Assembly (NCBI RefSeq): GCF_000613905.1
Contig: NZ_BAJW01000005.1
Location: 1-64,000, forward strand
DNA length: 64,000 nt
Origin: Acetobacter persici JCM 25330
GTDB lineage: Bacteria; Pseudomonadota; Alphaproteobacteria; Acetobacterales; Acetobacteraceae
Direction of reading: 5' to 3'
Positions within the stretch are counted from its first letter, which is position 1. Each line of letters begins with the position of its first letter. Position numbers and translations under genes: made by a program. This document shows, one piece after another, positions 20,653 through 30,850 of the stretch. The notes beneath the pieces are model-generated. The model was given only the letters and a program-made list of their open reading frames with translations, did no database searches and had not been told where the DNA came from.

Positions 20653-20681
20653 GCCTGCATGCCCCCATGCAGGCTTTTTTA
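20653..20681 (+). terminator. Rho-independent terminator after prmA
   Basis: GCCTGCATG / CATGCAGGC perfect 9-bp stem with a CCCC loop, followed by TTTTTT. It lies 7 bases after the prmA stop and ends the uvrD-prmA unit. Confidence 0.9.
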
Positions 20682-20721
20682 GGTCGCATATTGTTTCCAA
20701 GATTGTCTTTAAAGGTCCGCC

Positions 20722-22499
20722 ATGCCGTCCGCTTCCGCCTCCCGCCTCGCCGCTCTGCGCACCCTCCTGCAACAGCACGGGCTGGATGGCTGATTATTCC
20801 CCATAGTGATGAATTTCTGGGAGAATACACGCCGCCCTGCGCAGACCGTCTGGAGTGGCTGACGGGCTTTAGCGGCAGCGCAGGCATGGCCGTCGTTCTG
20901 GCGGACTCCGCAGCCGTATTCTCGGATGGCCGCTACATCACCCAGATGGACCAGCAGGTGGATGGCTCCTGCTGGGAACGCCAGCATATCTACCAGACAC
21001 CGCCCAGCGCGTGGCTTGCCAGCACGGCTCCGAAAGCCGCCCGTATCGGCTATGATGCCCGGATCATGAGCAGCGCGGAACTGCGACCTTTTACGACGCT
21101 GGATGGCATCACCCTGGTCCCTACCGAAGGCAATCTGACAGATATTCTCTGGACAGATCGCCCCGCCTTCCCGGCAGACCCCGCCGCCATTCACCCGCTG
21201 GTTTATGCGGGCGAATCCTCACAGGATAAACGGACCCGTCTGGGGCAGGCTCTGGCTGCCTCCGGTCAGGCCGCCGCTGTGCTGAGCGATTCGGCCTCTG
21301 TCGCGTGGCTGCTGAACATCCGGGGCACTGACATCCCCTGCACACCCGTTGTTCTGGCATTCGCCGTGCTGCATGCCGATGCCTCTGTGGACCTGTTCCT
21401 TCAGGCCAGTAAACTTCCGGCAGACGTAAAGGACTGGCTGGGGCCGGACGTACGCGTGCATGAACCCGAGACGCTGGACACTGTACTGGCGACGCTCAGC
21501 GGTAAGACCGTTGGCGTGGACCCGGCAAGCAATGCCGTCTGGTTCACCCAGACCCTGACCCGCCACGGCGCCACGGTGCAGGACAGCCCGGACCCGTGCC
21601 TGCTGCCCAAAGCCCGCAAAAACACCACCGAACAGACAGGCGCCCGCAAGGCGCACCTGAAAGACGGCATTGCCCTGTGCCGCTTCCTGCACTGGCTGGA
21701 TACGGAAGAGGCCCGCGGCACGACCGAGCTTCAGGCCGCCACCCGGCTGGATGCCTTCCGGGCAGAAGGCGCTGACTATCGTGGCGAATCCTTCCCCGCC
21801 ATTTCCGGCGCGGGGCCGAATGGCGCGGTGATCCATTATCGCGTTACCCCGGAGAGTGACCGGGTTCTGAACGCCAATGAAGTCTATCTGATTGATAGCG
21901 GCGGCCAGTATCCGGAAGGCACGACGGATGTAACCCGCACCGTCTGGACCGGCCCGGATGCCGCCCCTGCCCGCCTGAAAGAAACCTTTACCCGCGTCCT
22001 GCGCGGCAATCTGCGCCTTGGCCGTGCCCGCTTCCCCGCTGGCACCACAGGCCATGCTCTGGATGCGCTGGCCCGGTATGACCTGTGGCAGGCCGGTCTG
22101 GATTATGACCACGGGACAGGCCACGGCGTAGGCAGCTTTCTCTCGGTGCACGAAGGCCCGGCCCGGATTTCCAAAAACGCGTCCGCCATCACGCTGCAGG
22201 ACGGCATGATTCTGTCCAATGAGCCCGGCTATTATGAACCCGGCGCTTACGGCATCCGGCTGGAAACACTCGTTCTGGTGCATGAAAAGGACGGTGAGAA
22301 CCGCCCCGGTTATGCGTTTGAGACGCTGACTCTGGCCCCGTTTGACCGCAGGCTGATCGATACGGCGGTTCTGGGCGAGGAAGACTGCCAGATTCTGGAT
22401 GCCTACCATGCGCAAATCATGGAGCAGATCGGCCCTCACCTGCCGGAAGAGGCCAGAAACTGGCTGAAAACCGCCTGCGCGCCCCTCAAGAGGGCGTGA
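20722..22499 (+). pseudogene. Aminopeptidase P family (Xaa-Pro aminopeptidase), one frameshift
   Basis: M24B metallopeptidase removing N-terminal residues before proline. The true start is ATG 20722 (MPSASASRLAALRTLLQQHG). The frame meets TGA after DG near 20790; adding one C (GGCCTGATT for GGCTGATT) continues into LIIPHSDEFLGEYTPP. The repaired product is 592 residues, normal for the large AMPP form with two creatinase-like N-terminal domains (about 1-300) and the catalytic domain. Metal ligands are visible: D in YLIDSGGQYPEGTTDVTRT, H in GTGHGVG, E in LSNEPGYYEPG and E in GIRLETL. The single defect is probably a sequence error. Confidence 0.9.
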
Positions 22500-22513
22500 A
22501 AGGCGGGTTTTTT
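22467..22513 (+). terminator. Terminator overlapping the end of the aminopeptidase gene
   Basis: AAAACCGCCT (22467-22476) pairs with AGGCGGGTTTT (from 22501), with an inner CGCCC/GGGCG stem, and is followed by a T run. The upstream arm is inside the coding sequence. Confidence 0.75.
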
Positions 22514-22593
22514 CGCAACTGGTCACGCAATTGGGAATCGCCTGCTGGGCGGAAGAAGAGCAGAAAAGTTGCGAAGTGAAGGGAGCTTCCAGA

Positions 22594-23624
22594 ATGACGA
22601 CAGACAGCAAAACCATCCCCACTACTCTTATTGCCGGTGATGGGATCGGCCCTGAGATTGTTGACTCGGTTACCGAAATTCTTGATGCCGTTGGCGCCCC
22701 GTTCGAATGGGACCGCCAGCTTGCCGGCATGGCCGGTGTCGATGCGGTGAATGACCCGCTGCCCAAACAGACCATTGAGAGCATCCGCCGCACCGGCCTT
22801 GCTCTGAAAGGCCCGCTGACCACACCGGTTGGTGGCGGCTTCAAATCCATCAACGTCACGCTGCGTCAGGAATTCGGGCTGTTTGCCAACCTGCGCCCCA
22901 CCAAGACGATTGTCCCCGGTGGCAAGTTCGACAAGATTGATCTGGTCCTGTTCCGTGAAAATCTTGAAGCTACTACGCCGCCATGGAACACTACATTCCG
23001 GTTGGTGATGACCCGAAGGGCATTGCCCTGAGCAGCGGCTTCAACTCCCGCACGGAATGCCGTCGCATTGTAAAGTTTGCTTTTGAGTATGCGCTCAAAA
23101 ACAACCGCAAGACGGTGACGATTGTCCACAAAGCCAACATCCTCAAACTGCTGACCGGCCTGTTCCTTGAAGAAGGGCGCAAGGTTGCTGAGGAATATAA
23201 AGGCCGCGTTGCCTTTAATGAGCGGATTGTCGATGCCTGCGCCATGCAGCTTGTCATCAATCCCTGGCAGTTTGACGTGATTGTCACCACCAACCTGTTT
23301 GGTGATATCCTGTCTGACCTTACGGCTGGCCTTGTTGGCGGTCTGGGCATGGCTCCGGGCGCAAACATTGGTGAAAAAGCCGCTGTGTTTGAAGCTGTGC
23401 ACGGCTCCGCACCGGATATCGCCGGACAGGGCATCGCCAACCCGCTGGCCCTGCTGCTGGCTGCCGTCATGATGCTCCAGCATGTGGGCCGTCAGGATCT
23501 GGCAGACCGGATTGACCTTGCGATCAAAAAGGTCATCACGGATGGCGGCCTCCGCACCAAGGATCTGGGCGGCAACGCAACGACGAAAGATCTCACCGCC
23601 GCTCTCAAACAGCAGCTGGTCTGA
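22594..23624 (+). pseudogene. icd: Isocitrate/isopropylmalate-type NAD(P) dehydrogenase (isocitrate dehydrogenase), one frameshift
   Basis: Decarboxylating beta-hydroxyacid dehydrogenase, TCA step isocitrate to 2-oxoglutarate. Start ATG 22594 has GGGAG upstream. Seen: GDGIGPEI near the N-terminus, LKGPLTTPVGGGF, NLRP and LFRENLEA; after the shift MEHYIPVGDDPKGIALSSGFNSR, then TTNLFGDILSDLTAGLVGGLG and FEAVHGSAPDIAGQGIANP. Near 22970 GAAGCTACTACG should read GAAGCCTACTACG; one added C gives 343 residues, the length of the short NAD-type enzyme. Since essential genes in this window show the same kind of deletion, the gene is probably intact in the cell. Isopropylmalate dehydrogenase is unlikely given the sequence around the active site. 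Confidence 0.85.
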
Positions 23625-23638
23625 GTTCTTTCAAAAAA

Positions 23639-23672
23639 CGGGAGTGCGGTTTGCGCCGCCTCCCGCTTTTTT
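23639..23672 (+). terminator. Terminator after isocitrate dehydrogenase gene
   Basis: CGGGAG (23639-23644) pairs with CTCCCG (23660-23665), with an inner GCGG/CCGC pairing, followed by six T residues. It begins 15 bases after the stop codon. Confidence 0.85.
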
Positions 23673-23740
23673 GAGACATTTCTGCGTTTTCTCTCATCGT
23701 TTCTTTACACAGGTCCCGCTGCGGCGCGTATCATAACGCT

Positions 23741-24456
23741 ATGATACCAAGCTTTTCCGGCCAGTGGCCCCTGCTCAAGCTTTCTCCGTCCTGCATCATC
23801 TCGGTCACAGACCATGCGCCGCGTTACACGGCAGACGTAGAGGCTGAGATCACCCGCATCTGGCAGCCGCCTGCCAGAAAACCCCGGCTCTTTTCAACGG
23901 CTGCGTTTTTTCCGCAGACCGCGTGACCCGTACGGAAATTTCCGGCCACTGGACAGAATATCGCGCTGTTCTGGCCCAGATGAAAAATCCGGCCTTGTTC
24001 CCGCACCTGCGCCTGCAACCGCTTGCCGTGATCGGGCTGCTGGAAACACCGGAAGGCTTTGTGCTGGGCCGCCGCCATCCCTCCTCCTTATATCAGGGCA
24101 ATTTCTGGCAGAGCCCGCCTGCTGGCAGTATTGAACGCCGGGGCGACAGCACAGACGTGCATCTGGGTGAGCAACTTCTGGCAGAAGCTGAGGAAGAGCT
24201 AGGCCTGCCCACCGAGAGCCTGAGCGTTGGGCCGCCATGCCTCATTGCCCGCCATCCCGACACACGCATTCTGGATATTGGCATCCCCATGCGCACGCCT
24301 CTGTCGTTCAGCGCGGTCGAGGCACAGTGGAACCAGTCAGCCAATCAGGAATATGACCAGTTGGCACTCGTACCGCACCAGACTGTCAGAGAGTGGCTTG
24401 ACCGCCCGGACCTGCTACCGACCTCCCGCGCGCTGCTGGCCGCGACCTGCTCATGA
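23741..24456 (+). pseudogene. NUDIX hydrolase, one frameshift
   Basis: NUDIX-fold hydrolase of a nucleoside-diphosphate-linked substrate; the specificity is not readable. The N-terminal 50 residues are in the frame from ATG 23741 and the rest in the frame ending at 24456. One missing T near 23892 (CTCTTTTCAACGG) restores a 238-residue protein (RLFFNGCVFSADRVTRTEI). The NUDIX box region is GSIERRGDS...LAEAEEELGL; the usual RE pair reads AE, so it is a divergent box but keeps the EE acid pair. Its stop overlaps the MFS start (ATGA). Confidence 0.75.
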
Positions 24457-25684
24457 CTTTCCGCCAGACCTCTTCGCCCTCCCAAAGCTCAGACAACCCT
24501 GACAGCCTTGAACGGCCTGAGCATATTCCTGGCCCCAGCCCGGCTCTGGTCAGGGTCATTGCCGCGGCCTGTGGCTGATTGTTGCAAATCTTTATTACGC
24601 ACAGCCTCTGGCCGGGCCGATCAGCGCGGCTCTTGCTATGCCGGAAAGCCAGTCGGGCCTGATTGTCACCATCACCCAGATTGGCTACTGCCTTGGCCTG
24701 CTGCTGATTGTCCCTTTGGCCGACCTGCTGGAAAACTGCAGCCTGATTGTGTGGATGACGCGGCTTGTCATGCTGGCTCTTCTGGCGCTGCCTTTTTCAC
24801 ACCACCCGCTCCCCTTCCTGTTTGCCATTGGTCTGGTGGGCGTTCTGTCCGTCGCGGTGCAGATTCTGGTGCCTCTCGCGGCCAGTCTCGCTCCGGAAGC
24901 TATAAGAGGCCGCGTGGTTGGCAATGTCATGAGCGGGCTGATGCTGGGCATCATGCTGGCCCGACCAGTTTCCAGTTTCGTGACGGAATTTTCCTCATGG
25001 CACACTATTTTCCTGATCTCCGCCGGGATCATGCTGGTGCTGTCCATTCTACTCCAGCGTGTGCTGCCTGAGCGCAAACCGGCCACGCAGAGCCATTACG
25101 GCGCGTTGCTCAGTTCCATGCTTGCGCTGCTGCTCACCACAAAAGCGCTACAACGCCGCGCTTTTTATCATGCCTGTCTGTTTGGGTCCTTCAGCCTTTT
25201 CTGGACAGTTACTCCTCTGCTGCTGGCCAGCCCGCCTTTCCTGTTTTCTCAGGGGCAGATTGCGCTGTTTGCGTTTGTGGGAGTTGCGGGCGCGATTGCT
25301 GCCCCCATCGCGGGGCGCATTGCCGATAAAGGCTGGACATGGCCCGCAAGCCTTGCCGCCATGGCGCTGGTGTCGGTCGCCTTTCTGGCAAGCCTTGCGG
25401 TGCCGCATGGCATTTTTATCGGCGTGCTGACACTGGCCGGAATTCTGATCGATTTTGGGGCCACCGCCAATCTGGTGCTGGGGCAGCGCGTGCTGTTTGT
25501 GCTCCCCGCAGAAAACCGCGCCCGTCTGAACGGGCTCTATATGGCGATTTTCTTTATGGGCGGTGCCGCAGGTTCAGCCCTTGGAAGCTGGGCTTATGCG
25601 CACGGGGGCTGGCCACTGGCGGCAGCACTGGGGGCTACTTTTCCCGCACTCGCTTTTATCGTCTGCCTGACGGAAAAGCGTTGA
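24453..25684 (+). pseudogene. MFS transporter, one frameshift
   Basis: Major facilitator superfamily permease of the inner membrane with about 12 hydrophobic segments; the substrate is not evident. ATG 24453 overlaps the NUDIX stop. After VIAAACG the frame meets TGA near 24574; adding one C (GGCCTGATT) continues into LIVANLYYAQPLAGPIS. The repaired protein has 410 residues. The AEAIRGRVVGNVMSGLMLGIMLARP-like stretch (about residues 145-170) resembles drug-efflux MFS proteins. It is convergent with prfC. Confidence 0.8.
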
Positions 25685-25693
25685 GAAGATGCA

Positions 25694-25711
25694 GCACCGG
25701 TCGCCCGGTGC
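25694..25711. terminator. Hairpin between convergent MFS and prfC genes
   Basis: GCACCGG/CCGGTGC stem with a TCGC loop, in the 42-base space between two convergent stops. No T-tract follows, so it is a weak candidate for a bidirectional terminator. Confidence 0.5.
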
Positions 25712-25726
25712 CGTCATTCAACCCGG

Positions 25727-27274
25727 TTATTTAATCTCAAGCCCGATCTGCTTGATATCATGGAAGGTGATATCCGGGTTCTGCTCCTGCGTGCGGCGCA
25801 TCATGAAGGCGGATGTTGCAAGGAACACCGGATCATCATCCAGATCGTCCGCCATGGCTGAGCGGTTCGCCATGGCAAAGGCTTCAATCTTCTCACGCGG
25901 GCCGGTTACCCAACGCGCCAGAGAAAACTGCACGGCATCAAACCCGATTTCCACGCCATATTCCGCCTTCAGGCGCGCCTGAAGCACGTCAAGCTGGAGC
26001 GTGCCCACCACACCGACAATCGGCTGTGCGCCATCCTGCGGTTTGAAGAGCTGCACCACCCCTTCCTCCGCAAGCTGCGTCAGCGCCTGTTTCAGCTTCT
26101 TGGCCTTCATGGCGTCATTCAGCCGGACACGACGCAGAATTTCCGGGGCAAAATGTGGCACGCCGGTAAATTTAAGGTCTTCATTTTCGGTCAGCGTATC
26201 ACCAATGCGCAGGGTGCCATGGTTGGGGATACCCACTACGTCACCCGCAAAGGCCTCTTCCGCCAACTGACGGTCCCGCGCAAAAAAGAACTGCGGCGTA
26301 TGCACGGCAAAATTCTTGCCCGTGCGACTGTGGCGCAGGCGCATCCCGCGCGTCAGCTTGCCCGAACAGATGCGGGCAAAAGCAATACGGTCCCGGTGGT
26401 TGGGGTCCATATTGGCCTGAATTTTAAAGACAAGCGCCGTCATTTCTTCTTCATCAGCCTTGACGGTGCGGCTTTCCGCCACCTGATCCCGCGGGGACGG
26501 CCCAAAGGCCACCAGCGCATTCAGAAGGTCGGTCACGCCAATTTCCTTCATCGCACTCCCGAAGAAAACCGGCGTCAGGTGCCCGGCGTCAAAAGAGGCC
26601 CGGTCAAACGGCGGCAGAGCGGCTTCCGCCAGTTCCAGTTCTTCCGCAAGCTGCACCATACGCGGGTCGGACTGCGCCAGCTTTTCCTGCGTATGCACTT
26701 CCTTGGTCCGCAGGTCATACGTCCCCACAAATCCGGCCGCACGACCAATCGGCCATGTCGCGGGGGATGTATCCAGCGCAAGGGCAGACGCAATTTCATC
26801 CAGCAGGGCAAACGGGTCCTGCGCTTCACGGTCCATCTTGTTGATGAAGGTGACAATGGGGATGTCGCGCAGACGGCAGATTTCAAACAGCTTGCGCGTC
26901 CGGTCTTCAATACCCTTTGCGGCGTCAATCACCATCACGGCAGAGTCAACTGCCGTCAGGGTGCGGTAAGTATCTTCCGAGAAGTCTTCATGGCCCGGCG
27001 TATCCAGCAGATTGAAGATGCACCCGCCATAGTCAAAGGTCATGACCGAGCTGACCACGGAAATGCCGCGGTCCCGCTCAATGGACATCCAGTCAGACCG
27101 GGTGCGCCGCCGCTCACCCTTGGCCCGCACATTTCCGGCAAGCTGGATGGCCCCGCCTGCCCGCAGAATACGTTCCGTCAGCGTGGTTTTACCAGCATCC
27201 GGATGCGAGATGATCGCAAACGTACGGCGGCGGGCAATTTCCGTGCTGAGGTCAGTCGCGAGCGTTTCAGACAT
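25727..27274 (-). CDS. prfC: Peptide chain release factor 3
   Basis: GTPase that removes RF1/RF2 from ribosomes after termination. It has 515 residues from ATG 27274 (MSETLATDL). G motifs: SHPDAGKTTLTE (G1), RGISVVSSV (G2), DTPGHEDFSED (G3), FINKMDRE (G4). Domains II and III follow (GRDRQLAEEAFAGDVVGIPNHG-type EF-Tu-like barrel). Length and order are typical for RF3. It faces the MFS gene and follows rpsD in the same direction with a hairpin between. Confidence 0.95.
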   Translation of the reverse strand: MSETLATDLSTEIARRRTFAIISHPDAGKTTLTERILRAGGAIQLAGNVRAKGERRRTRSDWMSIERDRGISVVSSVMTFDYGGCIFNLLDTPGHEDFSEDTYRTLTAVDSAVMVIDAAKGIEDRTRKLFEICRLRDIPIVTFINKMDREAQDPFALLDEIASALALDTSPATWPIGRAAGFVGTYDLRTKEVHTQEKLAQSDPRMVQLAEELELAEAALPPFDRASFDAGHLTPVFFGSAMKEIGVTDLLNALVAFGPSPRDQVAESRTVKADEEEMTALVFKIQANMDPNHRDRIAFARICSGKLTRGMRLRHSRTGKNFAVHTPQFFFARDRQLAEEAFAGDVVGIPNHGTLRIGDTLTENEDLKFTGVPHFAPEILRRVRLNDAMKAKKLKQALTQLAEEGVVQLFKPQDGAQPIVGVVGTLQLDVLQARLKAEYGVEIGFDAVQFSLARWVTGPREKIEAFAMANRSAMADDLDDDPVFLATSAFMMRRTQEQNPDITFHDIKQIGLEIK

Positions 27275-27318
27275 AACAGGCAATCCGGCTGGAAAAGAGA
27301 CAGGTTAAAACGGCAAAC

Positions 27319-27351
27319 GCCGGATGGAGAGGGGAACCCTCCACCCGGCGC
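27319..27351 (-). terminator. Hairpin terminator after rpsD
   Basis: On the minus strand GCCGGGTGGAGGG pairs imperfectly with CCTCTCCATCCGGC, followed by a T-rich stretch. It lies 25 bases after the rpsD stop and before prfC. Confidence 0.65.
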
Positions 27352-27375
27352 TGCACAAATCGGCCGAAGCGCCGA

Positions 27376-27993
27376 TTAACGAGAGTAGTATTCGACCACC
27401 AGGTTCGGTTCCATCTGCACCGGATACGGCACATCAGCGAACTTCGGACCACGGACAAACGTGCCCTTCATCTGGCGGTGATCAACGTCCATGTATTCCG
27501 GAACGTCGCGTTCACCCGTCTGGGTGGAGTCCAGAACGATGGCAAGCTGCTTGGACTTTTCACGCACTTCAATCACGTCACCGTCCCGCACCAGGAATGA
27601 GGGGATGTTGACTTTACGGCCGTTGACCAGAATGTGGCCGTGGCTGATGAACTGACGTGCAGCAAACGGCGTGATGGCGAATTTCATGCGGTAGATCACC
27701 GCATCCAGACGACGCTCAAGCAGGTTGATCAGGTTTTCAGACGTATCGCCCTTACGACGCACGGCTTCCTGATAGTAGCGACGGAACTGCTTTTCGCTGA
27801 TGTTACCGTAGTAACCCTTCAGCTTCTGCTTTGCCATCAGCTGAATGGAATAGTCAGAGGGCTTGCCTTTGCGGCGCTGACCATGCTGACCCGGGCCGTA
27901 TTCACGACGGTTAACCGGAGACTTCGCACGGCCCCACAGGTTAACGCCAAGGCGGCGGTTAATCTTGTATTTGCTCTCGAGGCGCTTGCTCAT
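27376..27993 (-). CDS. rpsD: 30S ribosomal protein S4
   Basis: 205-residue primary 16S rRNA-binding protein of the small subunit. It begins [22 protein letters not shown] and has the S4 RNA-binding domain around residues 95-155 ([40 protein letters not shown]). It is full length and intact. It stands alone here rather than in an S13-S11-S4 operon, which is usual in alphaproteobacteria. Confidence 0.97.
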   Translation of the reverse strand: MSKRLESKYKINRRLGVNLWGRAKSPVNRREYGPGQHGQRRKGKPSDYSIQLMAKQKLKGYYGNISEKQFRRYYQEAVRRKGDTSENLINLLERRLDAVIYRMKFAITPFAARQFISHGHILVNGRKVNIPSFLVRDGDVIEVREKSKQLAIVLDSTQTGERDVPEYMDVDHRQMKGTFVRGPKFADVPYPVQMEPNLVVEYYSR

Positions 27994-28346
27994 AAGGCGC
28001 TCTTCTCTTCTCTGTCTGCATGCAGCACAGTCAGCCTGTGCCGCATCATGGCGCCGGTAGTCTCCGTCCCTCGTGGATCAGAGCGGGCGCAGTCCGTATC
28101 ACCGGCAGGCGGGAGCATCTGTCCACCTGCATCGGCCGTCCTGTCCACATTCCCGGCAATGGGTGCAGCCATTACGGAAAGAGCCGCCCTCTGTCAACTC
28201 AGGCCGGACGCCTGCTAGGGCAGAAAGCAGCAGACAGCCTCCCCCATGCAGGAAAAGAGCGCCTTTACCGATAGTATTTAGGCCCTCTCTGCCTTAGATT
28301 ATTCCATGATTTTCAGAAACATGGTCAGGAGCAAGGAATAACCATC
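27994..28346. other. 353-base divergent spacer between rpsD and the HdeD-like gene
   Basis: No gene, tRNA or convincing long ORF was found. It must hold the leftward rpsD promoter and leader and the rightward promoter of the HdeD-like gene, whose ATG at 28347 is preceded by AAGGAATAACC. No riboswitch class was recognised. Confidence 0.5.
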
Positions 28347-28894
28347 ATGCCATCTTCTAAAAAATGGGCGCTTTTTATCGCTCTGGGCGCTGTGCTGATT
28401 GCGCTGGGCTTTATTGCCTGCGTGGATGCCATTTCCGTCACGCTGGCCAGCACAATTTTTATCGGCATCCTTCTGGTTATTGCAGGCGCCCTTCAGGTGG
28501 CCCACGCCTTTGCCGTGCGGGACTGGGGTGGCGTGCTGTTTTCCGTGCTGTTCGGCCTGCTTTATATTGTTGCGGGCGGCATGATTATTGAAGAACCGGC
28601 AACCGGCTCCGTCATGATCACGCTGTTTGCCGCAGCCTGCTTTATTGTCGTGGGCGTGATGCGCAGCATTATGGCCATCCAGTACCGCAGCCTGCCGGGC
28701 TGGGGCATTGTGCTGGCGGGCGGCTGATCAGCCTGCTGGTGGGGCTGTGCCTGTATTTCACCCTGCCCTGGTCCGGCCTGTGGCTGATTGGCACCTTTGT
28801 CGGTGTGGAACTGATTACCAGCGGCATCGGCTGGCTCCAGTTTGGTCTGGCGCTGCGCCAGAACACGGTCCTGCCGCCTGCCAGCCGGTTATAA
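28347..28894 (+). pseudogene. HdeD/DUF308 family membrane protein, one frameshift
   Basis: Small integral membrane protein of the HdeD family, linked to acid stress in enterobacteria, which would suit an acid-producing host (inference). It has about six hydrophobic segments (ALFIALGAVLIALGFIACV, IFIGILLVIAGALQVAHAF and others). The frame stops at TGA near 28723 (GGCGGCTGATC); one added C gives LISLLVGLCLYFTLPW and a 182-residue product ending at 28894, the normal family length. A bidirectional terminator follows. Confidence 0.8.
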
Positions 28895-28920
28895 GCCCGG
28901 CAACACCTTTCAAAGGCTGA

Positions 28921-28956
28921 AAAAAGGCGCTCTGTCTAACGGCAGAGCGCCTTTTT
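28921..28956. terminator. Strong bidirectional terminator
   Basis: AAAAAGGCGCTCTG (28921-28934) pairs perfectly with CAGAGCGCCTTTTT (28943-28956) around an 8-base loop. It serves the HdeD-like gene on the plus strand and the beta-lactamase operon on the minus strand. Confidence 0.95.
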
Positions 28957-28965
28957 ATTGGCCTG

Positions 28966-29295
28966 TTAATTCAGCGCCCAGCAGCGTGACGTCGGAACAG
29001 TCTGGTCAGATTGCGTGTAGGGGGCTGTCAGCACGCACAGAATGGTTTTCCGGTCTTTTCTGAGGGTAAAAATCTCGCCTTTTGCAACATGGCTGGCCGT
29101 CGTGATGGCATATCCGTCCGTCAGAAGGTCGGATAAAGAGCGGCTTTCCGGCGCCAGCTTTGTCGGCACATCCAGAGGACTATACTGGTTTTTAGAGCCG
29201 GTTTCCGGCAATCCATCCTCCGCAGCCTGCGCATGAGCGACAGCCGGAGCCATCAAAAGTGCCGAGATCGCAGCAAGCCTGCACAGTAGGGTCAT
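28966..29295 (-). CDS. Small exported protein of unknown function, last gene of the beta-lactamase operon
   Basis: 109 residues with a clear Sec signal peptide (LAAISALLMAPAVAHAQA, cleavage after AHA, about residue 22). The mature part has two cysteines (ILCVLTA and RCWALN) that could form a disulfide in the periplasm. The family is unknown to me. It lies 15 bases after the beta-lactamase stop, with GGGAGCG before its ATG, so it is co-transcribed. All three products of this operon look exported. Confidence 0.75.
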   Translation of the reverse strand: MTLLCRLAAISALLMAPAVAHAQAAEDGLPETGSKNQYSPLDVPTKLAPESRSLSDLLTDGYAITTASHVAKGEIFTLRKDRKTILCVLTAPYTQSDQTVPTSRCWALN

Positions 29296-29310
29296 CCGTT
29301 TACGCTCCCT

Positions 29311-30189
29311 TCAGTTGGTTGAATTCTGCGCCAGAGTCTGTCCGGCCAGACGGGCTATCCCGGCAAACGCCGCCCGAAACTGGTCTTCCGCCGGATGGCC
29401 GCCTCGCGTGTAAACGCAAACAATAAGCGGCGTCCGGGGTGAAGGCCACGCAACAGCACTATCGCCTGCGGCGTCTTGCCCATTAGTCCCGGTTTTATCA
29501 CCCACCTCCCAACCAGCAGGAAAACCGGCGCGCAGACGGTTCCTCCCGGTCTGGCACCTTTTCAGCCACTCCGTCAGCACCAGGCGAGAGGACGCCGACA
29601 ACACATTCCCGAACAGTAGATGCTCAAGAACGCCCGCCATAGCGGCAGGCGTTGTCGTATTGCGCACACTCCCCGGCGGAACCCTGTTGAGATCCGGCTC
29701 CCAGTCATCCAGCCGTGTGGCCTGATCCCCCAGAGACCGCCAGAAACGTGTCAGATTTTCTGGCCCGCCCACGCGGGCCAGAAGCAGATTGGCGCACGCA
29801 TTATCACTCTGCTCAATCGCAGCCTGACAGAGCGCGCGGACGGACATTTTACCGGCTTCAAGGCTGGCCTGAGCCACGGGGGCATAGACCGCCCGCTCAA
29901 TGTCGGCCCTGGTATAAGGCACGGCCTCATCCAGCCTGTCTTTTCCCTGCTCCACACGCAGGAGAACGAGAGCCACCAGTGAAGCCTTGAACGTGCTGCA
30001 CAGAGCAAACCGGTCATTTTCCCGCCACGTCAGGCGCTGCCGTGTTGCCAGATTGCAAGCATACACACCGATACGCCCTCCGGTTGCCTTCTCATAGGCC
30101 GCAATAACCGACGGGGCTCCAGACGCGGCAAAGGCCGGGAGCGCCGTAAACGCAGGCGCACATGCCAGAAACTTTCGTCTGAATATCAT
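29311..30189 (-). CDS. bla: Class A beta-lactamase
   Basis: Periplasmic serine beta-lactamase that hydrolyses beta-lactams. 292 residues with a signal peptide (FLACAPAFTALPAFA). Class A motifs are all present: S-T-F-K (CSTFK, active serine and K73), SDN (QSDNACANLL), E-x-x-L-N (EPDLN, E166 and N170) and KTG (GDKTGTNG). The start is ATG 30189. It follows the SnoaL-like gene by 18 bases. A divergent LysR protein resembling AmpR/GcvA regulators lies just beyond, suggesting inducible expression. The spectrum cannot be inferred. Confidence 0.93.
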   Translation of the reverse strand: MIFRRKFLACAPAFTALPAFAASGAPSVIAAYEKATGGRIGVYACNLATRQRLTWRENDRFALCSTFKASLVALVLLRVEQGKDRLDEAVPYTRADIERAVYAPVAQASLEAGKMSVRALCQAAIEQSDNACANLLLARVGGPENLTRFWRSLGDQATRLDDWEPDLNRVPPGSVRNTTTPAAMAGVLEHLLFGNVLSASSRLVLTEWLKRCQTGRNRLRAGFPAGWEVGDKTGTNGQDAAGDSAVAWPSPRTPLIVCVYTRGGHPAEDQFRAAFAGIARLAGQTLAQNSTN

Positions 30190-30207
30190 AGAAGAGTGCC
30201 TATCTCT

Positions 30208-30747
30208 TTACTCTGTCCCAGAACACGGGCCGGCAGCAGTCGCATGAGCAATCTGAATTTCCATCCCTTTCCGGTCTGTCTGAAGCCAGTATTCGACAAT
30301 TTTTCCTTCTTCCACACGATAAACGGTAGACGTCAGTTCGACCAGTTTTGCTCCTGTCGGCTTTTCGCCATTCAAAGACCCGATATGACGCCCCACCTGC
30401 CGCCAGCGGACATGTACCAGATTTTTCTCGGCCAGCAGATTTTCTATCGAAAATGAGAACGTCCCAAACGTCGTCAGGAATTCCCGCACATGTGCCGCGT
30501 AATCCGCCGGGGTGCGTATAAGAGTCTGCTCATCCTCAGACTGCACCTGATGCGCCCGTACAAAAGGGGCAAAATACAGTGCGGCAGCATCTGGATTTCG
30601 CCCGGACCGAACGTTCTCCAAAAAACTCCGTACAATCTGTTTCGGCGTTTTTGAACCTGCCGTCCGGGCACAGGCCGCGCTCGCCGTGGCAGCGCAGGCC
30701 GCGACCAGTAATCCGCGCAGTACCCATAGCCTTTCTCGTTTCCCCAC
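30208..30747 (-). CDS. Exported SnoaL/NTF2-like protein, first gene of the beta-lactamase operon
   Basis: A GTG start at 30747 is chosen: AAGGAGAG lies 8-9 bases upstream and a signal peptide follows directly (LRGLLVAACAATASAACA). An ATG at 30807 is in frame but adds an implausible hydrophobic leader. The mature part is a SnoaL/NTF2-like fold (IVRSFLENVRSGRNPDAAALYF, HVREFLTTFGTF, VHVRWRQVGRHIG, VEEGKIVEYWLQTD). SnoaL-like domains bind small ligands or act as cyclases; the substrate is unknown. A cysteine in SAACAR could also be a lipobox. It is divergent from the LysR gene. Confidence 0.75.
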   Translation of the reverse strand: MGKRERLWVLRGLLVAACAATASAACARTAGSKTPKQIVRSFLENVRSGRNPDAAALYFAPFVRAHQVQSEDEQTLIRTPADYAAHVREFLTTFGTFSFSIENLLAEKNLVHVRWRQVGRHIGSLNGEKPTGAKLVELTSTVYRVEEGKIVEYWLQTDRKGMEIQIAHATAAGPCSGTE

Positions 30748-30821
30748 CTGTTTCTCTCCTTTGAAAAAAACAAAATGATACAGCAGGAAAAATAACCCCA
30801 ATAACAAAAGATAATTGGCCT

Positions 30822-30844
30822 AAGACTTAGTCCAGCTTAGTCTT
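30822..30844. promoter_or_regulatory. Palindromic LysR operator candidate
   Basis: AAGACT (30822-30827) and AGTCTT (30839-30844) are inverted across 11 bases, with CTAAG/CTTAG palindromes nested inside. The site ends 6 bases before the LysR start codon and lies in the 103-base divergent gap. This suits binding by the LysR protein with self-repression and control of the beta-lactamase operon. Confidence 0.6.
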
Positions 30845-30850
30845 GATTTT

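Noticed and set aside
21219-22859. 546-aa minus-strand ORF across the aminopeptidase and isocitrate dehydrogenase genes
   Set aside because: Spans two genes on the other strand with strong motifs; typical GC-rich shadow frame.
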